Assembly (NCBI RefSeq): GCF_013409205.1
Contig: NZ_JACCAE010000001.1
Span: 3,038,001-3,102,000 of the forward strand
Direction: 5' to 3'
DNA from: Janibacter cremeus
Lineage (GTDB): Bacteria; Actinomycetota; Actinomycetes; Actinomycetales; Dermatophilaceae
Length of the DNA stretch: 64,000 nt
In this document: positions 45,827-57,179 of the stretch, in pieces
How positions within the stretch are numbered: position 1 is the stretch's first letter
How the letters are laid out: each line of letters starts with the position of its first letter
Position numbers and translations under genes: made by a program
Notes under the pieces: generated by a model
Database searches by the model: none
Told to the model about the DNA's origin: nothing
The model's input: the letters and a program-made list of their open reading frames with translations, nothing else

Positions 45827-47575
45827 ATGCTGCGTGAGCTGCACATCCGCGACCTCGGCGTCATCGAGGACGCGACGCTGCCGCTGGATGCCGGTTTCAC
45901 CGTCGTCACGGGCGAGACGGGCGCGGGCAAGACCATGGTCGTCACCGGTCTCGGCCTCGTCCTGGGTGGTCGCGCCGATGCCGGCCTGGTCCGCTCGGGC
46001 CGGGGGGAGGCCGTCGTCGAGGCGGCTCTCGAGCTTGACCCGCAGCACCCGGCCCGCGAGAGGGCCGCGGAGGCCGGTGCCGCCGCGGACGAGGACGAGC
46101 TGCTGCTCGCCCGCACGGTCTCCGCCGCGGGTCGCTCCCGGGCCCACGTCGGGGGTCGGCGGGCACCGATCGCGACGCTGAACGACCTCGCGGAGGACCT
46201 CGTGGCCGTCCACGGCCAAGCGGACCAGTGGCGCCTGCGCCGGCCTGCGCAGCACCGGGCGCTGCTCGACACCTTCGGCGGCGAGACGGTGGCCGGTCCA
46301 CTGGCGCAGGTGGCCTACCTCTACACGGCGTGGCAGGAGGCGAAGGGGGAGTTGGCCGGCCTCGTCGAGGGCGAACGCACCCGCCTGCAGGAGGTCGAGC
46401 TGCTGACCCACCAGCTGGAGCAGATCGACGCCGTGGACCCGCAGCCCGGGGAGGACGCGGAGCTGGCCGGAGAGGCAGAGGTCCTCGGCAACGCCGAGGA
46501 CCTGCGCGTGGGCGCCGACCTGGCCCACCGGCTGCTGTCGGACCCGGACAGCTTCAGCGGCGACGACGTCGTGGGTCGGATCGCCCGGGCCGGTGACGAG
46601 CTCTCCCGGATCGTCGGACACGATCCACGTCTGGCCGAGGTCCACCGCCGACTCGGGGAGCTCGGCGTACTGGCAGCGGACGTCGCCGGCGAGCTGTCCG
46701 CATATGCCGCCGACGTCGAGGCCGACCCGGCACGCCTGGGCGTCGTGCAGGAGCGCCGGGCCGCGCTGACCGACCTGACCCGGCGCTACGGCGAGGACAC
46801 CGCAGCCGTCCTCGCCCACCGCGACACCTCCCGGCAACGCCTGCTGACCCTCGAGGGAGCCGACGAGCGCATCGAGGAGCTCACCGGCCGCGTCGACGAC
46901 CTCGCGAAGGACCTCGGCGCGGCGCTCGAGCGGCTCACCGCGGCCCGTGCGGCGGCCGCAGCGACATTGGCCGAGACCGTCGAGGGTGAGCTGGCCCGCC
47001 TCGGGATGGACCGTGCGCGCGTGGAGATCGCGGTCGGGGCCCGCACCGACGACGCAGGTGCCCGGCTTCCGGGGCCGGAGGGGGAGCGCACCGTCTCCGC
47101 AGAGGGCGCGGACTCGGTCGAGATCCGTGTCGCCGCCAACCGCGGGGACCCGCCACGGTCGGTGAGCAAGGCCGCCTCCGGCGGTGAGCTGTCCCGGATC
47201 ATGCTGGCCATCGAGGTCGCCACGGCCGGCTCCGGTCGGGCGCAGGTGCCCACCTTCGTCTTCGACGAGGTCGATGCCGGGGTGGGCGGACGAGCCGCGC
47301 TCGACGTCGGCGCCCGTCTGGCCGCACTGGCCCGCACGAGCCAGGTCATCGTCGTCACCCACCTGGCCCAGGTGGCCGCTCACGCCGACCGGCACCTGGT
47401 CGTGCACAAGAGCCACGACCAGCAGGTCACGTCCAGCGACGTGCGCGTCGTCGAGGGCGAGTACCGCCTGGGGGAGCTCTCCCGGATGATGGGGGGCGGG
47501 GACACAGAGGTCGGTCTCACCCACGCCCGTGAGCTCCTCGAGCAGTGCCGCGGGTCGCTCTCCCAGCCTTCCTGA
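45827..47575 (+). CDS. recN: DNA repair protein RecN
   Basis: An SMC-like ATPase in double-strand-break repair. The 582-aa protein begins MLRELHIRDLGVIEDATLPL and carries Walker A GETGAGKTMVV, a central coiled coil with a small hinge region (about residues 180-360), the ABC signature ASGGELSRIMLA and Walker B TFVFDEVDAGVGG, followed by the His-switch VVTHLAQVAAHAD. It starts at ATG 45827, 3 bases after nadK. In many bacteria it is SOS-induced; no LexA box is expected inside this operon, and none is seen. Confidence 0.96.
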   Translation: MLRELHIRDLGVIEDATLPLDAGFTVVTGETGAGKTMVVTGLGLVLGGRADAGLVRSGRGEAVVEAALELDPQHPARERAAEAGAAADEDELLLARTVSAAGRSRAHVGGRRAPIATLNDLAEDLVAVHGQADQWRLRRPAQHRALLDTFGGETVAGPLAQVAYLYTAWQEAKGELAGLVEGERTRLQEVELLTHQLEQIDAVDPQPGEDAELAGEAEVLGNAEDLRVGADLAHRLLSDPDSFSGDDVVGRIARAGDELSRIVGHDPRLAEVHRRLGELGVLAADVAGELSAYAADVEADPARLGVVQERRAALTDLTRRYGEDTAAVLAHRDTSRQRLLTLEGADERIEELTGRVDDLAKDLGAALERLTAARAAAAATLAETVEGELARLGMDRARVEIAVGARTDDAGARLPGPEGERTVSAEGADSVEIRVAANRGDPPRSVSKAASGGELSRIMLAIEVATAGSGRAQVPTFVFDEVDAGVGGRAALDVGARLAALARTSQVIVVTHLAQVAAHADRHLVVHKSHDQQVTSSDVRVVEGEYRLGELSRMMGGGDTEVGLTHARELLEQCRGSLSQPS

Positions 47576-47640
47576 GTGACGACGAGGAACCGGCGACCAA
47601 CTCGTGACGCCCCGCGGTACGAAGAGCCGCTCCGGTGACG

Positions 47641-47646
47641 TAAAGT
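47641..47646 (+). promoter_or_regulatory. Candidate -10 box of pyrG (TAAAGT), leaderless spacing
   Basis: TAAAGT is followed by eight bases (GAAAGCCC) and the first pyrG GTG, without a ribosome-binding site. The 79 bases between recN and pyrG otherwise show nothing clear. Confidence 0.4.
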
Positions 47647-47654
47647 GAAAGCCC

Positions 47655-49370
<1,716 letters not shown>

Positions 49371-49371
49371 G

Positions 49372-50019
49372 ATGACCTCCGAGCACCCACCCCTGCGCGA
49401 CGAGATCGTCCCCTCGCCGGTCGTCGACAGCGAGATCGTCTTCGACGGTGTCGTCTGGGACGTGCGCCGGGAGGCTTTCGACCTCGAAGGTGAGCGGCTG
49501 GTGCGGGAGGTCATCGACCACCCGGGCGCCGTTGCCGTGCTCGCACTCGACGAGCAGGACCGGACGCTGCTCATCCGTCAGTACCGGCACCCGATCTCCT
49601 CCCACGAGTGGGAGATCCCCGCCGGACTGCTCGACGTCGCCGGCGAGGACCCACTCCTCGCGGCGCAGCGCGAGTTGGCCGAGGAAGCAGATCTCGTCGC
49701 CGAGCACTGGGCGGTGCTGGTGGACTACTTCAGCTCGCCCGGCGGCATGAACGAAGCGCTGCGGATCTACCTCGCCCGCGACCTGAGCGAGGTGCCCGCC
49801 GCGGAGCGGCACGAGCGCGAGGGCGAGGAGGCCCACATCCTCCACCGACGGGTGCCCCTGGACGAGGTGGTCGACGCCGTCCTCGCCGGGGACGTGCACA
49901 ACTCCACACTCGTCATCGGCGTCCTGGCGGCCCAGCGGATGCGCGACCACGGCTGGACCTCCCTTCGCCCGGCCGACAGCCCGTGGCCGCAGCATCCGAG
50001 CAACCGCAACCACGCCTGA
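49372..50019 (+). CDS. NUDIX hydrolase, ADP-ribose pyrophosphatase-like
   Basis: A 215-aa protein with a NUDIX box GLLDVAGEDPLLAAQREL followed by AEEADL, where the conserved Gly of the EExG step is Asp. The preceding VLIRQYRHP-like LLIRQYRHPISSHEWEIPAG is typical of ADP-ribose pyrophosphatases (NudF/Rv1700 type). ATG 49372 is one base after the pyrG stop. pyrG-NUDIX is the M. tuberculosis order (Rv1699-Rv1700). Cleavage of ADP-ribose is probable; other nucleoside diphosphates are possible. Confidence 0.9.
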   Translation: MTSEHPPLRDEIVPSPVVDSEIVFDGVVWDVRREAFDLEGERLVREVIDHPGAVAVLALDEQDRTLLIRQYRHPISSHEWEIPAGLLDVAGEDPLLAAQRELAEEADLVAEHWAVLVDYFSSPGGMNEALRIYLARDLSEVPAAERHEREGEEAHILHRRVPLDEVVDAVLAGDVHNSTLVIGVLAAQRMRDHGWTSLRPADSPWPQHPSNRNHA

Positions 50020-50085
50020 TATCCGTAGGATGGACCACGCCCGACGACCGCCGGGCGCCCCGATGAGGACAAGGAAGAACTCCCC

Positions 50086-51924
50086 GTGCTCCGCACCCAT
50101 GACGCCGGCACCCTGCGTGCCGACCACTCCGGCCAGACCGTCACCCTCAGCGGATGGGTGGCTCGGCGACGTGATCACGGTGGCGTGGCCTTCCTCGATC
50201 TTCGCGACGCCTCCGGCGTCGTCCAGGTCGTCGCCCGCGACGAGGTCCTGACCGGAGCGGCGCACGACCTGCGCAACGAGTACGTCATCACGGTCGTCGG
50301 CGAGGTCGCCCCGCGCGACCCCAAGGACGTCAACCCGAACCTGTCGACGGGCGAGGTCGACGTCCTCGCTTCCTCCATCGAGGTGCTCAGCACGGCGGAC
50401 CCGCTGCCCTTCCAGATCGATGAGCGCGTCTCCGTCGGCGAGGAGGCCCGTCTGAAGCACCGCTACCTCGACCTGCGCCGCCCCGGCACGGCCAGTGCCG
50501 GTGCGGGTCTGCGGTTGCGCAGCAAGGTCAACGCCGCAGCACGATCGATCCTCGCCGAGCGCGACTTCGTCGAGATCGAGACCCCGACCCTGACCCGGTC
50601 CACTCCCGAGGGTGCTCGTGACTTCCTCGTCCCCGCGCGGCTCGCACCGGGTGAGTGGTACGCCCTGCCGCAGAGCCCGCAGCTGTTCAAGCAGCTGCTC
50701 ATGGTCGCCGGGATGGAGCGGTACTACCAGATCGCCCGTTGCTACCGCGACGAGGACTTCCGCGCCGACCGGCAGCCGGAGTTCACCCAACTCGACATCG
50801 AGATGTCCTTCGTCGAGCAGGACGACGTCATCGAGCTCGGTGAGTCCATCGCGAAGGCGGTCTGGGGCACCATCGGTGTCGAACTGTCCGCTCCCTTCCC
50901 ACGGATGACCTACGCGGAGGCGATGGAACGCTACGGCAGCGACAAGCCCGACCTGCGCTTCGACGTGGAGCTGCAGGACTGCACCGCGTTCTTCGCCGAC
51001 ACCCCCTTCCGCGTGTTCAAGGCCGACTACGTCGGCGCTGTCGTCATGCCCGGTGGGGCCGGCCAGCCGCGCCGGCAGTTCGACGCCTGGCAGGAGTGGG
51101 CGAAGCAGCGTGGCGCCAAGGGGCTGGCCTACGTCACCGTCGGCGAGACGGGCGAGCTGGGTGGGCCCGTCGCCAAGAACATCTCCGAGGAGGAGAAGGC
51201 CGGTCTGGCCGCGCACGTCGGTGCCCGGCCCGGCGACTGCATCTTCTTCGCGGCGGACCAGCCCCGGGCCGCGCGGGCGCTGCTCGGCGCAGCGCGGCAG
51301 GAGATCGCCCAGCGCTGTGACCTCATCGACGAGTCCCAGTGGTCCTTCGTGTGGGTCGTCGACGCCCCGCTCTTCGAGCCCACGGGCGATGCCGTCGCCG
51401 CCGGTGACGTCGCCGTCGGGGCCGGTGCCTGGACCGCGGTCCACCATGCCTTCACCAGCCCGAAGCCGGAGTTCCTCGACACCTTCGACACCGACCCGGG
51501 GTCCGCCCTGGCCTACGCCTATGACCTCGTCTGCAACGGCAACGAGATCGGCGGTGGGTCCATCCGTATCCATCAGCGTGACGTGCAGGAGCGGGTCTTC
51601 TCCGTCATGGGCCTGGACGAGGAGTCGGCCCAGGAGAAGTTCGGCTTCCTCCTCGAGGCATTCAAGTACGGCGCGCCCCCGCACGGAGGCATCGCCTTCG
51701 GCTGGGACCGCATCGTCATGCTCCTGCTCGGCGCCGGCTCGATCCGCGATGTCATCGCCTTCCCCAAGTCCGGCGGCGGTTACGACCCGCTGACCGATGC
51801 GCCCGCCCAGATCACCCCGGAGCAGCGCAAGGAAGCCGGCATCGACGCGACACCGCGCAGCGCACAGGACGCAGCGGATGCCGCCGGATCGTCGGCGGCG
51901 GCAGGTACAGCCGCCAAGTCATGA
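50086..51924 (+). CDS. aspS: Aspartyl-tRNA synthetase (bacterial type)
   Basis: A class IIb synthetase of 612 aa: N-terminal OB-fold anticodon domain ([23 protein letters not shown]), catalytic core with [43 protein letters not shown], the bacterial GAD insertion, and motif 3 [18 protein letters not shown] 50086 follows AAGGAAG. A TAGGAT hexamer at 50026-50031 may be the -10, giving a leader of about 55 bases. Whether it also charges tRNA-Asn (non-discriminating) cannot be decided here. The Ala-rich C-terminal tail is variable. Confidence 0.96.
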   Translation: MLRTHDAGTLRADHSGQTVTLSGWVARRRDHGGVAFLDLRDASGVVQVVARDEVLTGAAHDLRNEYVITVVGEVAPRDPKDVNPNLSTGEVDVLASSIEVLSTADPLPFQIDERVSVGEEARLKHRYLDLRRPGTASAGAGLRLRSKVNAAARSILAERDFVEIETPTLTRSTPEGARDFLVPARLAPGEWYALPQSPQLFKQLLMVAGMERYYQIARCYRDEDFRADRQPEFTQLDIEMSFVEQDDVIELGESIAKAVWGTIGVELSAPFPRMTYAEAMERYGSDKPDLRFDVELQDCTAFFADTPFRVFKADYVGAVVMPGGAGQPRRQFDAWQEWAKQRGAKGLAYVTVGETGELGGPVAKNISEEEKAGLAAHVGARPGDCIFFAADQPRAARALLGAARQEIAQRCDLIDESQWSFVWVVDAPLFEPTGDAVAAGDVAVGAGAWTAVHHAFTSPKPEFLDTFDTDPGSALAYAYDLVCNGNEIGGGSIRIHQRDVQERVFSVMGLDEESAQEKFGFLLEAFKYGAPPHGGIAFGWDRIVMLLLGAGSIRDVIAFPKSGGGYDPLTDAPAQITPEQRKEAGIDATPRSAQDAADAAGSSAAAGTAAKS

Positions 51925-52477
51925 CGACGGACACCGTCGCAGTCCTCCTGTGGGACTGCGACGGTGTCCTCCAGCACGGTCGGTTCGACTGGCGCGAGCG
52001 CCTGGACACCGCGGTTGCTCCGGGCTTCGCCCGCAAGGTCTTCGAGGCCGAACTCCCGGCGCTACGCGGTGAGCGCAGCCTGCGAGCGGTGCTGACCGAC
52101 CTGCTGGAGCAGGAGAAGCGATCGCGCTCGTGGACGAGGTCCGGAGCCTCGGGGTCCGCTGCCTGCTCGCGACGAACCAGCAGGACCACCGGGTGCGCGT
52201 GATGCGCGAGGTCCACGGGTACGACGACATCGTCGACGGCGCGTACTGGTCCAGCGAGGTGGGGGCGATGAAGCCCGACGCTGCCTTCTTCGAGCACGTC
52301 CTCGACGATCCGGGTGTGCCGGCCGACCGGGTCGGATTCGTCGACGACGTGCCGGTGAACGTCGAGTCGGCGCGGGCGCTCGGCATCCGGGCGGTCCACC
52401 ATGTCCCGGCGAGTGGCGCGGCAGGGCTGCGGCAGGCCCTGCAGCCGCTCGTGCCCGCCCTCGCGGGCACCCCCTAG
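51921..52477 (+). pseudogene. Frame-disrupted HAD-family hydrolase
   Basis: Two pieces of one HAD protein lie in different frames. From ATG 51921 (overlapping the aspS stop) the frame gives VAVLLWDCDGVLQHGRFDW with the nucleophile motif and continues to about LTDLLEQE (near 52113). The continuation, GEAIALVDEVRSLGVRCLLATNQ with motif II, KPDAAFF (motif III) and VGFVDDVPVNVESAR (motif IV), is in the -1 frame and ends at 52477. The short distance between the pieces suggests that roughly 20-25 cap-domain residues are also missing, so a deletion of length not divisible by three probably caused the shift. A sequencing error alone would not explain the missing residues. Confidence 0.75.
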
Positions 52478-52612
52478 CGGCGACCGGGTCCGCAGGCCTA
52501 GCGCGCAGCCACGTCCGCCAAGCGGCCGAGGAAGTCCGTCTGGGGCGCCACGACGAGCTCGTGCGGGCGCGGGCGCGTTTGACGACCCAACCCACCGTCG
52601 CGGGACGCACGA

Positions 52613-52651
52613 GGGCCCCCGCAGACGCACCTGGGGCGTCCGCGGGGGCCC
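52613..52651. terminator. Strong hairpin between the HAD pseudogene and the BCCT gene
   Basis: GGGCCCCCGCAGACGC (52613-52628) pairs with GCGTCCGCGGGGGCCC (52636-52651), 15 of 16 positions, with a 7-base loop. It lies between convergent genes and could act both ways. The rest of 52478-52682 holds no gene. Confidence 0.8.
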
Positions 52652-52682
52652 GAACGTGTCCGAGCGATCCGCTCCCGCTCGG

Positions 52683-54512
52683 TCAGTCGTCGTGGTGGCC
52701 GTTCTCGCGTTCCAGCTCACGGGCCCTGGTGACCGTGGTGACCGCAGTACGCTCCCGGCCCCAGATGCCCTTGGTGCTGGTGAGCGCGTAGTCGATGCGG
52801 TCGTCGACCTGCTCGCCGAAGACGTCGTCGAAGTTCTCCGTGAGCTCGCCTGCCATCGCCCGGCGACGCATCCGCACCTCCGTGTCGACGATCGCCCGGT
52901 GCTCGCTGTTGAGGGCCTTGTACAGGGCGATCATGATGAAGACGATCACGATGGCGAAGGGGGCCCCTGTCGCGACGGAGCCTGCCTGCAGTGCAGACAG
53001 TCCTTCCGTTCCCCCGGCCAGGAGCAGGGCGCTTGCCACAACTCCCTCGAGGACGGCGAACAGCACCCGGCTCCAGGTCGGCGGGTCCGGGTGCCCACCG
53101 GAGGCGAGCATGTCCACGACGAGGGAGCCCGAGTCGGACGAGGTGACGAAGAAGATGACCACCAGGATGATGGCGATGGCCGACAGGACGCTGCCCAGTG
53201 GGAGCGTCGCCAGCGTGTCGAAGAGGGCGACCTCGGCCACGAGGCCGTCGTCCGGCACGAGGTCCCCGACCGTGCGCTGCCGGTTGATGGCGGTCCCGCC
53301 CAGAGCCGTGAACCACACGAACCCCATGAGCGTCGGCACGAGCAGTGCGCCCGTCACGAACTCCCGGACCGTGCGACCCCGCGAGATCCGGGCGATGAAC
53401 ACGCCGACGAAGGGGGACCAGGCGATCCACCAGCCCCAGTAGAAGATGGTCCAGCCACCGGCCCAGTCGAGGCCTGCCTGCCCGGTGTAGGCAAAGGCGT
53501 CAAACGTGTTCGGCAGGAGGTTCGCGCTGTAGGCCCCGATGGACTGGACGAAGTCCCGCAGGAGGAACAGGGTGGGGCCGAGTGCGATGACCAGGACGAG
53601 GAAGACCCCGGCCAGACCGAGGTTGGCGTTGGACAGCCACTGGATGCCCTTGCCCACCCCGCTGATGACCGAGATGGTGGCGATGGCCGTGATCACCGCG
53701 ATGAGCACGACCATGAAGGTGTTGGAGGCCTCGTCGATGACACCCAGCTCCATGAGCCCGGTCGAGACCTGGGTGACGCCCAGACCCAGCGAGGTGGCGA
53801 CACCGAAGAGGGTGCCCACGATGGCCAGGACGTCGACGACGTCGCCGATCCATCCCTTGACGCGATCGCCCAGGAGCGGCTCCAGCGCCCATCGGAGCGA
53901 GACGGGACGTCCCTTGCGGTGGATCGCGTAGGCGAGGGCGAGGCCGACGATGACGTACACCGCCCACGGGTGCAGACCCCAGTGGAGGAAGGTCTGGGCC
54001 ATGGCCTGGTTGGCCAGCTCGGCCTCGGTTCCCTCGACCCCCGGCTTGGGGCTGGTGTAGAAGGTCAACGGCTCTGCGACGCCGTAGAAGACCAGGCCGA
54101 TCCCCATGCCGGCTGCGAAGAGCATGGCGAACCAGGACACCAGGTTGAACTCTGGCTTCTCGTTCTCACGTCCGAGGGTGATGTTTCCGAAGCGGCTCAC
54201 CGCGAGGAAGATCGCGAAGACGACGAAGGAGGCGATGGCCAGGGTGTAGAACCAGCCGAAGCCGCTGACGATGTGGCCCTGGATCGAGTTCCACAGCTGC
54301 CCGGCGGTCTCGCTGAAGATGATCGAGAAGAGAGAGACGCCGATGACGACGATCAGGGCCGGCCAGAACACCCTCGGGGCGATGCCGCCCGGGCCCAGCC
54401 GGACGCCGTGGTCGAGGAGCTGCTGGGTGATGCGCTCGTCCTCGGTGCGGTGATCCGGGTCGTCGTGATGGTCTTGTCTCGGGTCGTCGGTGGCGTTCGA
54501 CGATGCGCTCAT
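52683..54512 (-). CDS. BCCT-family (BetT/OpuD/BetP-like) compatible-solute transporter
   Basis: A 609-aa transporter with twelve predicted helices. The glycine-rich TM motif AAGMGIGLVFYGVAEP and the BCCT signature FYWGWWIAWSPFVGVFIARISRG are complete, with aromatic Trp residues for trimethylammonium binding. The GMGIG form is typical of Na+-coupled betaine carriers rather than CaiT exchangers. The N-terminus (40 residues) is acidic and His-rich; the C-terminal cytoplasmic tail (about 80 residues) is charged and could sense osmotic stress as in BetP. ATG 54512 follows AAGGAGAG on its strand. It is transcribed alone. Confidence 0.92.
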   Translation of the reverse strand: MSASSNATDDPRQDHHDDPDHRTEDERITQQLLDHGVRLGPGGIAPRVFWPALIVVIGVSLFSIIFSETAGQLWNSIQGHIVSGFGWFYTLAIASFVVFAIFLAVSRFGNITLGRENEKPEFNLVSWFAMLFAAGMGIGLVFYGVAEPLTFYTSPKPGVEGTEAELANQAMAQTFLHWGLHPWAVYVIVGLALAYAIHRKGRPVSLRWALEPLLGDRVKGWIGDVVDVLAIVGTLFGVATSLGLGVTQVSTGLMELGVIDEASNTFMVVLIAVITAIATISVISGVGKGIQWLSNANLGLAGVFLVLVIALGPTLFLLRDFVQSIGAYSANLLPNTFDAFAYTGQAGLDWAGGWTIFYWGWWIAWSPFVGVFIARISRGRTVREFVTGALLVPTLMGFVWFTALGGTAINRQRTVGDLVPDDGLVAEVALFDTLATLPLGSVLSAIAIILVVIFFVTSSDSGSLVVDMLASGGHPDPPTWSRVLFAVLEGVVASALLLAGGTEGLSALQAGSVATGAPFAIVIVFIMIALYKALNSEHRAIVDTEVRMRRRAMAGELTENFDDVFGEQVDDRIDYALTSTKGIWGRERTAVTTVTRARELERENGHHDD

Positions 54513-54675
54513 ACTCGCCTGCTCTCCTTGGCGTGGGGTCGTGGGCTCCTGTGAAGCCAACCACATCTGCTCGCTGCAGGGTTGGACTCGAAGGAATTCG
54601 TCGCTTGGCACAATGGCGGTACGGACCGCTGCGGGTCAAAACGGGAACTCCGGGTCTCGCCCGGTGTGGCGGGGG

Positions 54676-56391
54676 TCACGACCCGGTCAGAGCGGCCTCC
54701 ACACACCTCAGCTCGGTCGTGATGTCCGCTGCCGCACGGGTGCGGGTCACCTTGTGGTCGAGGATCCCCCCGAGTCGCTCGCGCGCCAGAGCCATTCGCT
54801 CCCGTTCACCACGTACCCGGGGGTTCCACGTGGCGCCCAGGACGAGATAACCGATGTGTGCGAGGAGCTGCTCCATCTCCCGGTAGGGCGCGACCACCTT
54901 GGGAGCATCGGCCAGTGTCCTCAGGGCAACCTGGTCGGACGCCAGCAGCTCGACGTAGAGCTGGCGGCAGTGGTGGAGGTGGGCCTGCATCCCCTCGGGC
55001 GTGCGGGTGCGGCGCTCCGCGAGATCGGTGAGGACGTCATCGAGCGCGAGCACCACTCGTCGGGCGTGGGCCCGCAGGAGCAGTTCGGGCCGCCCGAGGG
55101 CGCCGGAGACCACGACCACGACCAGGGCCACACCCACACCGATCACGGTGTCGACACCACGGTCGTAGAGGATCGTCGACGGGTCCATGTCGGTCACGGA
55201 GACGGAGATCGACAGCGCCAGCGGCGTGAGGAAGACGACGGCCGCCGCGTAGTTGCGGGTCACGAGCATCTCGACGACGAACTGCAGGCAGACCACGAGC
55301 GCGATCAGCGCCCAGTGGCTCGGATCGAGGCCCAGGACGAGGCCGAAGGCGAGCAGCCCGGCAGCCGTGCCGATCGTGCGTTGGAAGGAGCGCTGGAGCT
55401 GGGCGCGTCGGGTGCCGCCCGAGTGGACGATCAGGACCGCGAAGGCCGTTGCCCAGTACGCGTGCGCGTTGTCGAGCGCGAAGGCGATGGTGCCGGCGAC
55501 CAGCCCTGCGGGGAGCACCCGGGCTGCCACGAGCAGGTCCTCGCTGGGCCAGCGCAGCGCCTGCCGCAGCGACCACAGGGCCCGGGGGCGGCCGAGGGAG
55601 ACCTGGCGGGCGCTCGCGGCCTCGTGCAGGGCCAGCTCGGCGGTGACCTCCTCGTCGGGGCCGCCGACGGCACGGGAGACGGCGGCGGCGTAGCGCGAGT
55701 GCATCCGCTGCAGCCGGCCACCGAAGTGGTCCTGGCTCCCGCCATCGGTCACAGCCGTCCACGCGCGGTTCAGGGCAGCGGAGGCAGTGCGTCGGGAGCG
55801 GGCGATCTCGGACGCGTCCGTCTCGGTGATGTACTGCTCGACGAGTTCCTCGGCGGTGGCGACGGCAGCCTCCTCGACACCGTGGGCGCCGAACCACAGG
55901 TCCGAGGTCCCCACGAGGACCGCCGAGCACACTCCGATCGCGGCGACCCCCAGGATGACCCGGGGATCGGCACCGTGTGCGGCGGCGAGGTTGCCGATGC
56001 CGAGGTCGAGGGCGAAGAAGAAGCCGGCCGGCGGGCCGATCTGCAGGGAGTAGGTCAGGAACGTCGCCATCGTCGCCACGACCGCCATCAGGACGACTGC
56101 GAGGTAGGGGTGTCCGGCTGTCGCGACTCCCAGGGCCAGCGAGGCGAGCAGGCCCGCACCGGCGGAGGGAATGATGCGCAGGCGTCTGCGCACGGGCGCC
56201 CCCGCGCCGTACAGCACCGCGAAGACACCGAGACCGGCGAGGAAGGCCTCCTGGGGGTATCCGGCAAGGGTGAGGACCGTCAGTGGCAGGCCGATCGCCA
56301 GGGCCGCGCGCAGGGCGACCCACCGCCGGACCGGACTGGGTCCGAAGGAGAAGACGGGTCGCGCGAAGTCGACTGCCGCTGATCTGCTCAT
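54676..56391 (-). CDS. FUSC-family (fusaric acid resistance-like) membrane protein
   Basis: A 571-aa protein with two hydrophobic bundles (residues about 25-165 and 330-450) separated and followed by soluble helical regions, the arrangement of FUSC/aromatic-acid-exporter proteins; the second bundle contains AYWATAFAVLIVHSGGTRR and the conserved RTIGTAAG segment. ATG 56391 overlaps the stop of the GNAT gene (ATGA), so it is coupled to GNAT and the MMPL exporter. The substrate is unknown. Confidence 0.8.
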   Translation of the reverse strand: MSRSAAVDFARPVFSFGPSPVRRWVALRAALAIGLPLTVLTLAGYPQEAFLAGLGVFAVLYGAGAPVRRRLRIIPSAGAGLLASLALGVATAGHPYLAVVLMAVVATMATFLTYSLQIGPPAGFFFALDLGIGNLAAAHGADPRVILGVAAIGVCSAVLVGTSDLWFGAHGVEEAAVATAEELVEQYITETDASEIARSRRTASAALNRAWTAVTDGGSQDHFGGRLQRMHSRYAAAVSRAVGGPDEEVTAELALHEAASARQVSLGRPRALWSLRQALRWPSEDLLVAARVLPAGLVAGTIAFALDNAHAYWATAFAVLIVHSGGTRRAQLQRSFQRTIGTAAGLLAFGLVLGLDPSHWALIALVVCLQFVVEMLVTRNYAAAVVFLTPLALSISVSVTDMDPSTILYDRGVDTVIGVGVALVVVVVSGALGRPELLLRAHARRVVLALDDVLTDLAERRTRTPEGMQAHLHHCRQLYVELLASDQVALRTLADAPKVVAPYREMEQLLAHIGYLVLGATWNPRVRGERERMALARERLGGILDHKVTRTRAAADITTELRCVEAALTGS

Positions 56392-57179
56392 CCCAGTGCT
56401 CCACTGCTCCAGACCGCCCCGGTCTCGTACCCCAAGCAGTGGTAGAGGCGCCGCGCGGTGTCGTTGACCGAGTACATGCCCAGAGTGCACCACCCGTGGG
56501 TGGCGATGGCGCCTCGTGTCAGCTCGGCGGTGACCACCCGACCCAGACCCCGGCCGCGGGCGGCCGGGGCGACGGTGATCCCGGAGAGGACCGGAGTGCC
56601 CGACCGCTCGGGTTCGCAGCAGCCGACGGCGAGCAGACCCCCTTCGCCATCACGGACGCCGACCCAGCGCTGACCGGACCGGGCGAAGGGCTGGCCGTCG
56701 GTACCGGGGTTGTGGGCGTCGAGCAGTGCCTGCACATCACTTCGGTCCCGGCTGGCCAGCTCGACCGTCCCGTCGCCGAGAGGCTCCACCGGGGGTGCAG
56801 TCGTCCACATCCACTCCCACAGACCATGGGGCCGTGGCAGCAGCCCGCCGACATGCGCTGCGGCGCGGGGGAGGGAGATCGCATCCACCCCCTTCCTCCG
56901 CAGGTGCGCGAGCCATCGGGCGAAGGGGGGCGATGCGACCAGCTCCTCGAGTGCGGCGACGACGGCCGGGGAGACGAGGCGACCGCTGCCGTCGTCCCCG
57001 TGCAGCATGAGGTTGGTGCCGTGCGTGTACGTGGGCCGGGCGAAGGCGACCGCCCAGGCGTCCCCGCGCCGGACGCACAGCGCGTCGGACCCGGGCAGGG
57101 GCGTGGATTCCGCCAGGACCACGCGGTCGCCACCCGTCCACGCGGCGAGGCCCGGCAGGGGGATGCGCTCGACGCTCAC
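56388..57179 (-). CDS. GNAT-family N-acetyltransferase
   Basis: A 263-aa protein. The C-terminal half is a GNAT domain with the acetyl-CoA loop ITVAPAARGRGLGRVVTAEL and the C-terminal YSVNDTARRLYHCLGY (NxxxxxLYxxxGF-like). The N-terminal half, about 120 residues, has no family I recognise and may be a degenerate second GNAT fold. GTG 57179 overlaps the MMPL stop. It is co-translated with two membrane transporters, hinting at modification of an exported compound, but the substrate is unknown. Confidence 0.82.
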   Translation of the reverse strand: MSVERIPLPGLAAWTGGDRVVLAESTPLPGSDALCVRRGDAWAVAFARPTYTHGTNLMLHGDDGSGRLVSPAVVAALEELVASPPFARWLAHLRRKGVDAISLPRAAAHVGGLLPRPHGLWEWMWTTAPPVEPLGDGTVELASRDRSDVQALLDAHNPGTDGQPFARSGQRWVGVRDGEGGLLAVGCCEPERSGTPVLSGITVAPAARGRGLGRVVTAELTRGAIATHGWCTLGMYSVNDTARRLYHCLGYETGAVWSSGALG

